This document shows, one piece after another, positions 16,445-24,935 of a stretch of 64,000 bases of DNA. The notes under the pieces were generated by a model. It did no database searches. It had not been told where the DNA came from and worked only from the letters and a program-made list of their open reading frames with translations. The stretch is from Parasedimentitalea denitrificans. Its GTDB lineage: Bacteria > Pseudomonadota > Alphaproteobacteria > Rhodobacterales > Rhodobacteraceae. The position numbers and the translations under genes are program-made. Each line of letters starts with the position of its first letter. Position 1 is the stretch's first letter. The stretch lies in the NCBI RefSeq assembly GCF_011813015.1, contig NZ_QHLQ01000001.1:62001-126000 (forward strand), read 5' to 3'.

Positions 16445-17412
16445 GCCCTCCATTCAAGCGGATGTACAAGGTGCTGCCCCTCCAGTCCCTTAAAGGAAAC
16501 TGTGATTGGCGTGGCAAGACGCAAACCCGCCACCCCTCCGACCATCTCCCTAGTGACGTTTGAGATAAGTATTTCACCCGCTTTGGCGTGAGTTGTTATC
16601 CGAGCGGCCATATTTACGACGGTTCCAAAGAAATCACCTCGAGTTTGAACAACATCACCAGTGTGTATACCAATCCGCAACCCCAAGCGTGGTTCCTCTT
16701 TTGCTTCGAAAACCCGCCTTTGCATTTTAATGGCAGCATCAAGGGCCTCATGCGTGGAAGAGAAGCTGGACAATGTACCATCCCCCAGCGACTTAACGAA
16801 CTGGCCATGATGCGCCTTCACTATGTCCTCGACAACGCGAAAATGATCATTGATCAGGGTCGACCAGCGCTGGTCACCTAACGTTGCTGCTAGCTTAGTG
16901 CTACCTTCTAGATCGGTGAATAGTACCGAAGCTAGGCCTTCGGTCTGGTTCAATGCGGGGCCTTCATCACGCGCAGTGTCCGCCAGACGTTGGATTTCTG
17001 TTTGCTCCCTGCCCATATGGACAATATTTGGGACTGGAGCCGATCCATGGCGCTGCATGATTTTCCACCCTGCGCCTTCCAGTACAAAAACAAGTGTAGT
17101 GCGTTGGATGCTTGCCTCGGGCAAACCTTCAAAATGGATGCGATGCACAAAAGAGGACCAGCCGGTTTCACCGTTTTCAAAGGCTTCCGCCTCCTCTTCC
17201 TCAACAGAGATCAATGCAGGAATCTCCGCAAAAAAACCAGCCACCCCATCACCGACCACTGACCCGTTCCAGTATTCGTTGTCCGCGGTTCCGATAAAAC
17301 GCAACTCTTCCGCAGCGGACATGAAGTCTCTCAGGATTTCAGTATTCCCGGTTAAAATCGCCTGATGCCAGCGCCTTGAAACCGCAAGAAGTTCTGGTGA
17401 TGTCCGGATCAT
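16441..17412 (-). CDS. SnoaL-like domain fused to a class III adenylate/guanylate cyclase
   Basis: A 323-residue soluble protein in two parts. Residues about 5-130 form an NTF2/SnoaL-like alpha-beta domain (RWHQAILTGNTEILRDFMS... ending GWKIMQRHGSAP). Residues about 155-320 form a class III cyclase domain. The metal-binding aspartates are present in LFTDLEGST and LGDG, the purine-recognising Lys is in VKSLGD, the GDFFGTVVNMAAR stretch carries the conserved Asp and transition-state Asn/Arg, so it looks catalytically competent. The SnoaL part may be a ligand sensor. cAMP as product is an inference; no cognate receptor lies nearby. Confidence 0.88.
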   Translation of the reverse strand: MIRTSPELLAVSRRWHQAILTGNTEILRDFMSAAEELRFIGTADNEYWNGSVVGDGVAGFFAEIPALISVEEEEAEAFENGETGWSSFVHRIHFEGLPEASIQRTTLVFVLEGAGWKIMQRHGSAPVPNIVHMGREQTEIQRLADTARDEGPALNQTEGLASVLFTDLEGSTKLAATLGDQRWSTLINDHFRVVEDIVKAHHGQFVKSLGDGTLSSFSSTHEALDAAIKMQRRVFEAKEEPRLGLRIGIHTGDVVQTRGDFFGTVVNMAARITTHAKAGEILISNVTREMVGGVAGLRLATPITVSFKGLEGQHLVHPLEWRA

Positions 17413-17588
17413 CTTTTTCGCCTCACTTTCGGCTCAGGAGATTGTTCTCCAGTACCTCCTCTGAAAACACCCGAAGACCGCAGCTTTAAACTACAATTCA
17501 GTCACGGCATTTGAATTGAATGAGCCTTCCCACTCCAAACTCGTTCTTCGACGACAGTCGCTTAAACAACCAACTTAGCACGTCCAAC

Positions 17589-17616
17589 AAAAAAGGCGCA
17601 CCATCTCTGGCGCGCC
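17589..17616 (-). terminator. Terminator after tatC (minus strand)
   Basis: Read on the minus strand: ggcgcgcc (17616-17609), a 6-base loop, ggtgcgcc (17602-17595) with one wobble pair, then six T residues (17594-17589). It closes the tatABC operon 25 bases past the tatC stop. The remaining gap to 17412 shows nothing else. Confidence 0.85.
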
Positions 17617-17640
17617 TCTCTAATTCTCTAAGCCTCAGAC

Positions 17641-18537
17641 TTACTTGTCCTTGCTGTCATCCACTTCGTCAAAGTGAGGTTCAAAATCCACGTCGTCATC
17701 CTCATCTTCGTCGTCGTCATAGAACCCTTCAGCCCGCAGCTTGGCTTCGCGTTTCACCTCAACCCGGCCAACCAGGAAGATCGACACTTCGTACAACCCA
17801 TAGACCACCACAAACAGGATCACCTGCGTGATCACATCCGGCGGTGTCACCAGCGCGGCAAGCAGCAGAATGGCAACCACCGCATACTTGCGCACCGACT
17901 TCAGTCCCTCGGCACTGACCAGACCTACCTTGCCCATCAGCGTCAGCAACACAGGCAGCTGGAAACACATGCCAAAGGCCACGATGAACTTGATGGTCAG
18001 GTTCAGGTATTCCTGCGCCGACCCCTGAAACACCACGCTCAGCGGTGCTGCGGTTGCGTCCGGAACGGCTTCTCCACCCGATCCAAACTGCTGGAATCCA
18101 AGAAAGAACTCATAGGCCAGCGGCGTCACAACGTAGAACGCAAAGCTGGCACCCAGCGCGAACATGAAAGGTGACGCCAACAGGAACGGCAAAAACGCGC
18201 CCTTCTCGTTTTTGTACAGCCCCGGTGCCACAAACCGCCAAACCTGCATCGCCAGATAGGGGAATGACAGGATCAAACCGCCCAGCAGCGACACTTTGAT
18301 CGCAACGAAAAAGCCTTCTTGGGGTGAGATAAAGATCAGGTCACAGTCCTGCCCCCGATCCGCCAGCACCTGACACAATGGATTGGTCAGAAAGTTGAAA
18401 ATCGGCGTCGCCACGGTAAAGCAGATGATCATACCGATCAAAAACGCCACCACCATGTGGATCAACCGATTGCGCAACTCGGCCAGATGCTCGATCAGCG
18501 GCGCAGTGCTGTCTTCGATCTCTTCAGTCTGGCTCAT
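17641..18537 (-). CDS. tatC: Sec-independent protein translocase subunit TatC
   Basis: Six-helix inner-membrane receptor that binds twin-arginine signal peptides and exports folded proteins. The 298-residue product starts with [16 protein letters not shown], the cytoplasmic N-terminal motif, and has the [16 protein letters not shown] segment, with the conserved acidic residue in the first periplasmic/membrane junction, the [12 protein letters not shown] loop, and the late VTPPDVITQ motif. The C-terminal tail is strongly acidic ([11 protein letters not shown]), longer than in E. coli TatC. It overlaps tatB by 4 bases. Confidence 0.96.
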   Translation of the reverse strand: MSQTEEIEDSTAPLIEHLAELRNRLIHMVVAFLIGMIICFTVATPIFNFLTNPLCQVLADRGQDCDLIFISPQEGFFVAIKVSLLGGLILSFPYLAMQVWRFVAPGLYKNEKGAFLPFLLASPFMFALGASFAFYVVTPLAYEFFLGFQQFGSGGEAVPDATAAPLSVVFQGSAQEYLNLTIKFIVAFGMCFQLPVLLTLMGKVGLVSAEGLKSVRKYAVVAILLLAALVTPPDVITQVILFVVVYGLYEVSIFLVGRVEVKREAKLRAEGFYDDDEDEDDDVDFEPHFDEVDDSKDK

Positions 18538-19019
18538 GTTTTACTCTCATCATCAGTCTTCAGCGCCGCCTCGGCTTCTTCTGCCTTGGCCAGTGCCTCG
18601 GCCGCTTCACGGGCTTTCCGCTCGGCCGCCACGCGGGCAGTGGATGCCTGAATCTTCTTGGCATCCTCAGCCCGTTCAGCCGCCAGCTTCCCGGTTTCAC
18701 TGTTCGGGTCGATCTTGCCCAGATCTGGCCCCTTGCCGGTAAAGTCCATGCTCTTGGCCATATCCTGTGCCGCATCCCGCACGCCATCCATCGCCGTACC
18801 AACAGGGTTGGTCGCAGCCTTCAGGCCTTTGGTGACGTCCTTGATGCCGGACTGGTCAGCGGCATCATTCATGGCGCTGCTAAATTCGCGCGCCATGCCC
18901 TTGGCCTTGCCGACGGCGCGTCCGACGGTGCGGAACATCACGGGCAGGTCCTTGGGGCCCACCACGATCAGCGCGACAACGCCAACCACCAGCATTTCGG
19001 TCCAACCCAGATCAAACAT
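18534..19019 (-). CDS. tatB: Sec-independent protein translocase subunit TatB
   Basis: Single-span membrane protein forming the substrate-recognition complex with TatC. The 161-residue product opens with [20 protein letters not shown], the TatB-type transmembrane helix with its conserved Glu, then the hinge GPKDLP and an amphipathic helix ([18 protein letters not shown]). A long charged Ala/Glu/Lys-rich C-terminal region, predicted helical, follows. It lies 6 bases behind tatA and overlaps tatC. Confidence 0.95.
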   Translation of the reverse strand: MFDLGWTEMLVVGVVALIVVGPKDLPVMFRTVGRAVGKAKGMAREFSSAMNDAADQSGIKDVTKGLKAATNPVGTAMDGVRDAAQDMAKSMDFTGKGPDLGKIDPNSETGKLAAERAEDAKKIQASTARVAAERKAREAAEALAKAEEAEAALKTDDESKT

Positions 19020-19025
19020 AGTGGA

Positions 19026-19241
19026 TTATACCTTGTCGGTGTCGGTTTCCGGAGTCACGTCTTTGGCGGTTTCCGAAGCTTCTTCTTCCAGCTCTTTCTG
19101 GCCTTCGTTGATGCCCTTTTTGAATGATGTGATGCCTTTGCCGACTTCACCCATCAGGGAACTGATTTTACCGCGTCCAAACAGAACCAGAACCACAACA
19201 GCGATCAGCAGCAGACCTGGAAGGCCAATATTGTTCAACAT
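19026..19241 (-). CDS. tatA: Sec-independent protein translocase subunit TatA
   Basis: Pore-forming subunit of the Tat system. The start is ATG at 19241, with aaggaga 7-8 bases upstream; an in-frame start 30 bases earlier lacks such a site. The 71 residues begin [20 protein letters not shown], a single transmembrane helix, then [16 protein letters not shown], with the conserved FG hinge and amphipathic helix, and an acidic tail. TatA, TatB and TatC are encoded in that order on the minus strand. Confidence 0.95.
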   Translation of the reverse strand: MLNNIGLPGLLLIAVVVLVLFGRGKISSLMGEVGKGITSFKKGINEGQKELEEEASETAKDVTPETDTDKV

Positions 19242-19394
19242 AAGAATGTCTCCTTTATTCCCGGCGTCCATCCACGCCGTATATTCGTTTCACTAGTGGT
19301 TCTACGCCCGACACGAATTGATCGAAAGCAACAACACTATCCTGACAGTGGGTTCCAAGACCTTTTCCCAACTTTTCTGCCACCGGCCGAACCC

Positions 19395-19416
19395 AACTGA
19401 CAGGTTTATGTCAGTT
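19395..19416. promoter_or_regulatory. Perfect 8-6-8 palindrome, likely operator
   Basis: Arms aactgaca (19395-19402) and tgtcagtt (19409-19416) are perfectly inverted around 6 bases. The site is centred 56 bases before the ATG at 19462 and in the divergent space with tatA. The WYL regulator gene downstream is the obvious candidate ligand-sensing repressor or activator for it; that link is inference. Confidence 0.6.
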
Positions 19417-19461
19417 GCCCCCTGCTAGGTCCAGAGCGTCAACACACATAGGAGATGACAA

Positions 19462-19770
19462 ATGAAGAATGCAGTCGCTGAAATCGTGACCTTCGCCCTG
19501 GCCGATAACGTAAAATCAGCTGATTTTGTTGAAATCAGCAAAGGCACCGAATCCTTTGTGCGCGGCCTGCCCGGCTTTGTGCACCGCCAGCTCAGCGAAG
19601 GGGAAGACGGAAAATGGACCGACTATGTCATTTGGGAAAGCATGGAGGCCGCCAAGTCCGCAGCCGCAGAGTTCATGAAGGCAGGCTGCACTGCCGAGCT
19701 AATGGCAGCCATTGCTCCTGACAGCGCGTCCATGCGTCACGAAAACGTCCTGTGGCAGATGGCGGCTTGA
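19462..19770 (+). CDS. ABM-like dimeric alpha-beta barrel protein
   Basis: A 102-residue protein with the length and pattern of the antibiotic-biosynthesis-monooxygenase/stress-responsive ferredoxin-like barrel. An N-terminal strand (AVAEIVTFAL), a helix, the FVRGLPGFVHRQL strand pair, DYVIWESMEAAKSAAAEF and a final strand are visible. Catalytic residues cannot be named. The start has gag/ggag (aggaga at 19451-19456) at good spacing. It is followed by the WYL regulator gene after 33 bases and preceded by a palindrome, so the two probably form a small regulated operon. Confidence 0.75.
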   Translation: MKNAVAEIVTFALADNVKSADFVEISKGTESFVRGLPGFVHRQLSEGEDGKWTDYVIWESMEAAKSAAAEFMKAGCTAELMAAIAPDSASMRHENVLWQMAA

Positions 19771-19803
19771 CGAGACAGGTCAGAGCGGGACAAGGGTTAC
19801 ACC

Positions 19804-20481
19804 ATGCGCCGCTCCGACCGCCTCTTTGATATCATCCAGATCCTACGCGATGGCAAACTCCATCGCGCCCAAGACATCGCGGACCGGCTAGAGGTGTCGG
19901 TCCGCACCATTTACCGCGACATGGACACGCTGGTTGCCTCAGGTGTCCCGGTCGAGGGCGAGCGCGGCGTCGGTTACATGGTGCGCGAGGCAATCACCCT
20001 GCCCCCCGTTACCCTAACCACCGAAGAACTTGAGGCCCTGAACCTTGGCATGGCCATTGTTGCCGAGGCCGCCGATGATGATCTGAAAAGAGCAGCCCTA
20101 TCGCTGGCCGACAAGATCGACGCCGTACTACCGACCAGCACAGTGGCCGAGGCCGACGCCTGGAAATTCGCGGTCTACCCATTTGCCGATGCCACCCGTG
20201 GTTTCACTCACATGCCCACCCTGCGCGCAGCGATAAAGTCGCGACAGAAACTGCATCTCGACTACCGCCGAATCGACGGCGTCTCAACCTCTCGCACCAT
20301 CCGGCCCTTGAACATGGAATACTGGGGCCGCGTCTGGACCCTTACTGCTTGGTGCGAAACCCGCGATGATTTCCGGGTGTTCCGTGTGGACCTAGTCGAG
20401 GCCGCCACCGCTTTGCCAGAACTGTTCGTGGATGAACCCGGCAAGCGGCTGTCTGACTACGACCCGGAAAAGACAGCCTAA
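19804..20481 (+). CDS. YafY-type HTH/WYL transcriptional regulator
   Basis: A 225-residue DNA-binding protein. The N-terminal winged helix-turn-helix is RSDRLFDIIQILRDGKLHRA followed by DIADRLEVSVRTIYRDMDTL, an HTH_11-type helix. The C-terminal half is a WYL ligand-sensing domain, in which RIDGVSTSRTIRPLNMEYWG and RVWTLTAWCETRDDFRVFRVDL carry the conserved Arg and hydrophobic core. Such proteins usually sense a small ligand or nucleic acid and control a neighbouring gene. The ABM-like gene directly upstream is the likely target. Its 3' end overlaps the convergent GNAT gene by 4 bases. Confidence 0.92.
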   Translation: MRRSDRLFDIIQILRDGKLHRAQDIADRLEVSVRTIYRDMDTLVASGVPVEGERGVGYMVREAITLPPVTLTTEELEALNLGMAIVAEAADDDLKRAALSLADKIDAVLPTSTVAEADAWKFAVYPFADATRGFTHMPTLRAAIKSRQKLHLDYRRIDGVSTSRTIRPLNMEYWGRVWTLTAWCETRDDFRVFRVDLVEAATALPELFVDEPGKRLSDYDPEKTA

Positions 20482-21332
20482 CCAAGCTCAAACGTTGTGA
20501 CACCAAATACCTTGTCCACGTCAATATCCGAAGCAGGCCCACGGTACATTCGCGCAGTCTCAAACACCGGAGCCAATCCCAGCGACTGCGCAACGCCAAC
20601 CGCCGCGCCGTTTGGCTCTGGCACGTCCAGAAAAACCTCAGCTCCCGGTTCGATGCCTTTCAGCAGCCGTGCCAAAACAGCCTCAGCCACCTGCGACGAG
20701 CCTGCCACTAACGGCCCAACCTTGTACCCTTCGCGGCAGGGTCGAATGGTTCCAAACCCGACCAGATCCCCATCCAAAACCGCCTGCACCGTCGAATGCC
20801 CTGCAGCTTGTACCCATCCCTGCCAGAAATCATGACGCGCAGCAGGAAACACCCCGCGATCCAGTGCCTCCAGCTGCGCGTCCGGCACTGTGACCTCACG
20901 CAACTCTAGCCCGGCAACCGTCTTCCCCGGCAATATCTCGGGCACACCGCCATACCGAATATTGCGATAGGCCAGCTCAAACCCTGAGGCGCGATAGTTA
21001 TCTTGCTGATCGACCACGCCATCCAACCCAACCACGCGGTCGCCTGCGTGCTCTAACGCGCGCTGCCACAGCTGCAACCCAAAACCACGCCCTCGCCAGC
21101 CCTGTGCCACAATGTAAAAACCAAGAAAGGCAAACCCCGGATCGTAATTGACCACTGAAATTGACGCGATCATCTCGCCATCAACCCAGCCGCCCCAGAA
21201 CCCTTGTGGATCTACCCGAACAAAGCACGCCGCATCCTGAGCGCCGGGGTTCCAGCCTTCCGCCGCAGCCCATTCCACCATCAGATCCCGATCTGCCGCC
21301 GACATCACCTGCATAGTGTAAGAAGAGTTCAT
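20478..21332 (-). CDS. GNAT family N-acetyltransferase
   Basis: Acetyl-CoA-dependent acetyltransferase of unknown substrate. The first GNAT domain has the acceptor strand AFLGFYIVAQGWRGRGFGLQLW, with the R/Q-x-x-G-x-G/A loop (GWRGRGFG), and a second half repeats the fold (FLDVPEPNGAAVGVAQSLG). The start is uncertain. ATG 21332 gives 284 residues beginning MNSSYTMQVMSAADR; GTG 21374 would abut the upstream ABC gene but lacks a ribosome-binding site. It lies directly behind the ABC ATPase gene on the same strand and may be co-transcribed. Confidence 0.85.
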   Translation of the reverse strand: MNSSYTMQVMSAADRDLMVEWAAAEGWNPGAQDAACFVRVDPQGFWGGWVDGEMIASISVVNYDPGFAFLGFYIVAQGWRGRGFGLQLWQRALEHAGDRVVGLDGVVDQQDNYRASGFELAYRNIRYGGVPEILPGKTVAGLELREVTVPDAQLEALDRGVFPAARHDFWQGWVQAAGHSTVQAVLDGDLVGFGTIRPCREGYKVGPLVAGSSQVAEAVLARLLKGIEPGAEVFLDVPEPNGAAVGVAQSLGLAPVFETARMYRGPASDIDVDKVFGVTTFELG

Positions 21333-21374
21333 CTGTGCCCCCAACGCGCCAATCACAGCGGCAGGCTGGCACAC

Positions 21375-22478
21375 TCAGCGTGGAAACACAAAACACCGGT
21401 TGCGTTTCACCGTCAGCCACATCACCCGGCCTGCCTCGGGCAGGAATACATTGGGCACTGTCGCTTTCAGGATCGAACCATCGTGGTCCATCTTGAATTC
21501 CACCAGGCTCTCATGCCCCAAAAAACGCGCTCTCTGAACGGTCCCACGGGCCGCCACACCGTCACTTGGCGTAGGTAACGGGCCCGTACCAGCACGGTCA
21601 AAGTCAATTTTCAGGTGTTGAGGCCGGAAAACAATGTCCACATCGGTGCCATCAGGCAGACCTGGTGCCAGAAACCCACCAAACGGAGTTTCCGCCAGTG
21701 CGCCCTGCACATGTGCCTTTAGCACATTGGTATCGCTAAAAAACGCAACCGCCGCATGGTCGACCGGTCGGTTATAGACATTATACGGCGCGCCCTGCTG
21801 CACGATTTTACCACCGCGCATCAGCGCAATCTCATCTGCCATCCGCATGGCTTCTTCCGGCTCGTGCGTAACCAGAAGAACCGCCGTGTCTTCCTCTTTC
21901 AGCAGGCTTAGCGTTTCATCGCGAATGCCGTCGCGCAGCCGGTTGTCCAGCCCAGAAAACGGCTCATCCATCAGCATGATCCGCGGCCGTGGCGCCAGTG
22001 ACCGCGCCAGCGCAACCCGCTGTTGCTCGCCCCCTGACAGCTGATGTGGAAACCCGTCAATGAACCGCAGCAAATCCACACGCGCCAACAGTTCCTCTGC
22101 CCGTGCGCGCTTCGCCTCCTTGGTCCCTTTCAGGCCAAAGGCCACGTTGTCACCCACACTCAGATGTGGAAACAGCGCAAAATCTTGGAACATCAGCCCG
22201 ATTTCACGGCGCTCAGGCGGCACCCGGTAATCGGTGTCACAGATCAGCTTGCCATCAACATAGATCTCGCCGCTGTCCTGCATCTCAACCCCAGCGATGA
22301 TCCGCAAGGTGGTCGACTTACCGCAGCCCGACGGCCCCAACAGGCATGTCACCTGCCCGGCCTGAATACGAAGCGACACATCGTCCACCACGGCGCGGCC
22401 ATTAAAATGGCGCACGAGGTTACGAATTTCCAGACGAGGAGTGGTCTGCATCGCGCTGACCTCAGGAGCGGTATTCAT
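21375..22478 (-). CDS. ABC transporter ATP-binding protein (Fe/spermidine-type, with TOBE domain)
   Basis: A 367-residue ATPase. The N-terminal 240 residues hold Walker A LLGPSGCGKST, the Q-loop MFQDFALFPHL, signature LSGGEQQRVALARSLA, Walker B IMLMDEPFSGLD and the switch His in VTHEPEEAM. The remaining 120 residues form a TOBE-type regulatory domain (VDIVFRPQHLKI). This layout is typical of the ferric-iron, spermidine and sulfate importers. No permease or binding-protein gene lies nearby, so it is an orphan here. ATG 22478 or the internal ATG ten codons later are possible starts. Confidence 0.92.
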   Translation of the reverse strand: MNTAPEVSAMQTTPRLEIRNLVRHFNGRAVVDDVSLRIQAGQVTCLLGPSGCGKSTTLRIIAGVEMQDSGEIYVDGKLICDTDYRVPPERREIGLMFQDFALFPHLSVGDNVAFGLKGTKEAKRARAEELLARVDLLRFIDGFPHQLSGGEQQRVALARSLAPRPRIMLMDEPFSGLDNRLRDGIRDETLSLLKEEDTAVLLVTHEPEEAMRMADEIALMRGGKIVQQGAPYNVYNRPVDHAAVAFFSDTNVLKAHVQGALAETPFGGFLAPGLPDGTDVDIVFRPQHLKIDFDRAGTGPLPTPSDGVAARGTVQRARFLGHESLVEFKMDHDGSILKATVPNVFLPEAGRVMWLTVKRNRCFVFPR

Positions 22479-22567
22479 GATCGAAGTGCAGCCTCACTGA
22501 CGTTGAACAAGGGAAACCCTCGGATTTCCAAGATCGGATATCAACCCGCCCCCCTTGGCGCAAGCAT

Positions 22568-23617
22568 TCAACAACAAGATGCGACACTGCCTTCCGCTTG
22601 CCCTTCCACAAACGGGCTCTCGCCACCGCATCCTTCGAAAATACCGTAATGGGTATCAAAATTGCCGATAAACTCAAAATGCTCCGTAAACCGGGTCTCT
22701 TTCAGCATCATCCAGGTATTGCCGCAAACCGGGAAGACCTTGCCCGTCTCAATCACATGATGATCATCCAAAACAAACTCATGCGGCGCATGTGGGATAT
22801 TGCCCTTGTAGATAACCGCTTGGCCAAAATCCTCACAGGCCGGTTCCAGCCCGGCCAACTTGAACAGCCGATAGGTTGCCGACAGAAACTTCAGCGGCGC
22901 AATCCGCTCTTCCAGCTTAGGGTTTTCAATAGTCAGCGGCCGCGCCTCTACCCGGCGCGGGTCGCCAAAACCTGCCGCCCGCGCCAGTGTCAGAAAATCA
23001 TTCCAATACAAGGCACCGGACAGGCACTCGCCATACAACACCTCATCTTTGGCCATCGCCTCCGGCACCCGCCGATCCGCATAAACATCCGAGAAATACA
23101 TCTCGCCGCCCTCTTTCAGCAGGTGATGTACACCGCTCAGCACTGCAGCCTTGTCAGTGGCTAGGTTGATCACACAGTTAGAGACGATGATATCAAACGA
23201 TCCTGGCTCCAATTCCAACTCATCCAGCTTTTCAATAAAACCATGGTGGAATTCGACATTAGACGCGGCATAACCAAATTTCTCGGCATGATAGGCCTGA
23301 TGCGCCCGCGCCACATCCAACTGCGCCGGTGTCATGTCAACGCCAACAACCCGGCCACGTTCACCAACCATGGCCGACAGTGCATAGACATCCCGCCCCG
23401 CGCCACAGCCCAGATCAAGAATTCGCATCCCCTCCAGCGCCAACGGCGCGATCAGGCCACAGCCATAATACCGCGTCAGCACCTCATCATGGATCTGCGA
23501 TAACACCGCTTTTACATGATCCGGCATGGCGTCAGGCGTGCAACAGGCATTGGTCTGCAAATCCTCACTCCCCTGCAGCACTTCGCCATAATATTTCTGT
23601 ACAGATTGATGTTCCAT
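22568..23617 (-). CDS. arsM: Arsenite methyltransferase-like protein (ArsM family)
   Basis: SAM-dependent methyltransferase of the ArsM/AS3MT type, which converts arsenite to methylated arsenicals. The start at ATG 23617 gives 349 residues. Class I SAM motifs are visible: ILDLGCGAGRDVYALSA and VVGVDMTPAQLDVAR. Conserved cysteines include NACC near the N-terminus, SNCVINL in the middle and CGN late, matching the arsenic-binding cysteines of this family. The C-terminus ends in CC. The frame stays open another 38 codons upstream with four cysteines. No arsenic resistance operon surrounds it, so the substrate remains inference. Confidence 0.85.
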   Translation of the reverse strand: MEHQSVQKYYGEVLQGSEDLQTNACCTPDAMPDHVKAVLSQIHDEVLTRYYGCGLIAPLALEGMRILDLGCGAGRDVYALSAMVGERGRVVGVDMTPAQLDVARAHQAYHAEKFGYAASNVEFHHGFIEKLDELELEPGSFDIIVSNCVINLATDKAAVLSGVHHLLKEGGEMYFSDVYADRRVPEAMAKDEVLYGECLSGALYWNDFLTLARAAGFGDPRRVEARPLTIENPKLEERIAPLKFLSATYRLFKLAGLEPACEDFGQAVIYKGNIPHAPHEFVLDDHHVIETGKVFPVCGNTWMMLKETRFTEHFEFIGNFDTHYGIFEGCGGESPFVEGQAEGSVASCC

Positions 23618-23815
23618 AGTCGCGCCTTCAAATCCCCATCCCCGTCCGGCTACCGCCGCCAGACAGGTACTGCAACCCAATCCACAGCCTTTGACAAAAG
23701 AGTGACAGCCAAAAACCGCTCCCTTGTTCATCTGGCCACAACTATCCCGAGGGAGGAGCCCACAAGGTTCCGGTGGCAGAACCCCACTTTATAAACTTGC
23801 GGGCCGAGCCTTCAT

Positions 23816-24934
23816 TCAGGCCACCATCTCAAAGCTAACCTCATCGCGGACGCGGCCGTTCACCATCAGCTCCAGCTTATGCGGGCCGGGCATCAAGGTG
23901 AATGTCCTTGCATTGCCCTTCATCGGGTGGCGTTTACTCAGCGACAGCCCCTTGCCCCCCAGTTTCGCCTGCTTCAACTTGAACACCTTGACCGAGATCT
24001 TGCCGCTAGGGCGCTGAAAATGCAGCCGGTAGTCAACCAACACCGGTAACTCCTTGGCTGCCTTCAGGTGGCATGAGAACTCCAACGCCTCGCCAATGCG
24101 CACCGTTTCGGCTTTCAACTCCACTTCGACATCCAGCTCAACGTCGGGATCATACCCCAACATCGTCATCGCCCTTGGATGCCCAGCCTTGATCAGGCCT
24201 CGCAGCGCATGTGACGTCATCCAGTCCAGTTCCTTGCGGTCCTGGCGTGCCATCTGTTGCCAGGCCTCCAGCCGGTCCAACACTAGATCCGGATCTTTTT
24301 TGGTGATGTCATTCAAATGATTGGCCACCGATCGAGTCACATATCGAGTCTTATCCCCATGCAGCACATCCAGCAGCGGCAGCGGGTCATGCAGCTCAAG
24401 CCCGACCGCCTCTCCCCAAGGCAAACGCGGCCGCGTGCCTTCAGTTGCCAGTCGGCGAACATGATAGTTCTCGTGCACAGCCCAGCCCTGCAACCGCTCC
24501 ATCACCTCATCCGGCCAACGGTTCAGAAACGGACGAATGGCCCATTCCATCGAAAACCGCTTGGTGATCTCCTCGATCATGTCCAAAGCCAGATCACGGT
24601 GATCCTCTAGCCCCTTGGCAATCACAAATTCGCCCAGCGGCGCAAAGATGAAATCACCAAAGTCGTCATCCGTCTTGCGCGGATCCAACGGCGCGGGCAG
24701 CGCAGCCCGCAGGGTATCCGCCACCGCAGGCAATTCCCCCGGCAACATGTCCCCCAGAACCTCAGCAATCCAGGATATCCGCTGCTTCAGCTCCAACTCC
24801 AGCAGTTGCTCCATCACTTGCGCCTCGAACCTATCCGCATTGAACTGCGGATCAGCTCCGGCAAAAAGGCTCGCTAGATAGCGAACCTTTTCACGGTTGA
24901 ACAACTGGTCCTTCAAAGAGAACACCTCAGCCAT
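23816..24934 (-). CDS. DNA alkylation repair protein (AlkD-like, HEAT repeats)
   Basis: A 372-residue protein of the DNA alkylation repair family, which removes bulky or charged alkyl bases. The central part consists of HEAT-like helical repeats, including RFSMEWAIRPFLNRWPDEVM, the VHENYHVRRLATEGTRPRLPW stretch with the aromatic/acidic residues used for base recognition in AlkD, and YVTRSVANHLNDITKKDPD. It is longer than typical AlkD (about 240); a C-terminal beta-rich addition (residues about 270-372) has LEFSCHLKAAKELPVLVDYR and a final immunoglobulin-like strand set. Neighbouring SDR gene starts one base downstream. Confidence 0.85.
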   Translation of the reverse strand: MAEVFSLKDQLFNREKVRYLASLFAGADPQFNADRFEAQVMEQLLELELKQRISWIAEVLGDMLPGELPAVADTLRAALPAPLDPRKTDDDFGDFIFAPLGEFVIAKGLEDHRDLALDMIEEITKRFSMEWAIRPFLNRWPDEVMERLQGWAVHENYHVRRLATEGTRPRLPWGEAVGLELHDPLPLLDVLHGDKTRYVTRSVANHLNDITKKDPDLVLDRLEAWQQMARQDRKELDWMTSHALRGLIKAGHPRAMTMLGYDPDVELDVEVELKAETVRIGEALEFSCHLKAAKELPVLVDYRLHFQRPSGKISVKVFKLKQAKLGGKGLSLSKRHPMKGNARTFTLMPGPHKLELMVNGRVRDEVSFEMVA

Positions 24935-24935
24935 C

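Noticed and set aside
17520..17831. Open frame of about 100 codons on the plus strand
   Set aside because: It overlaps the tatC 3' end and the tatC terminator, lacks a ribosome-binding site and has no family pattern.
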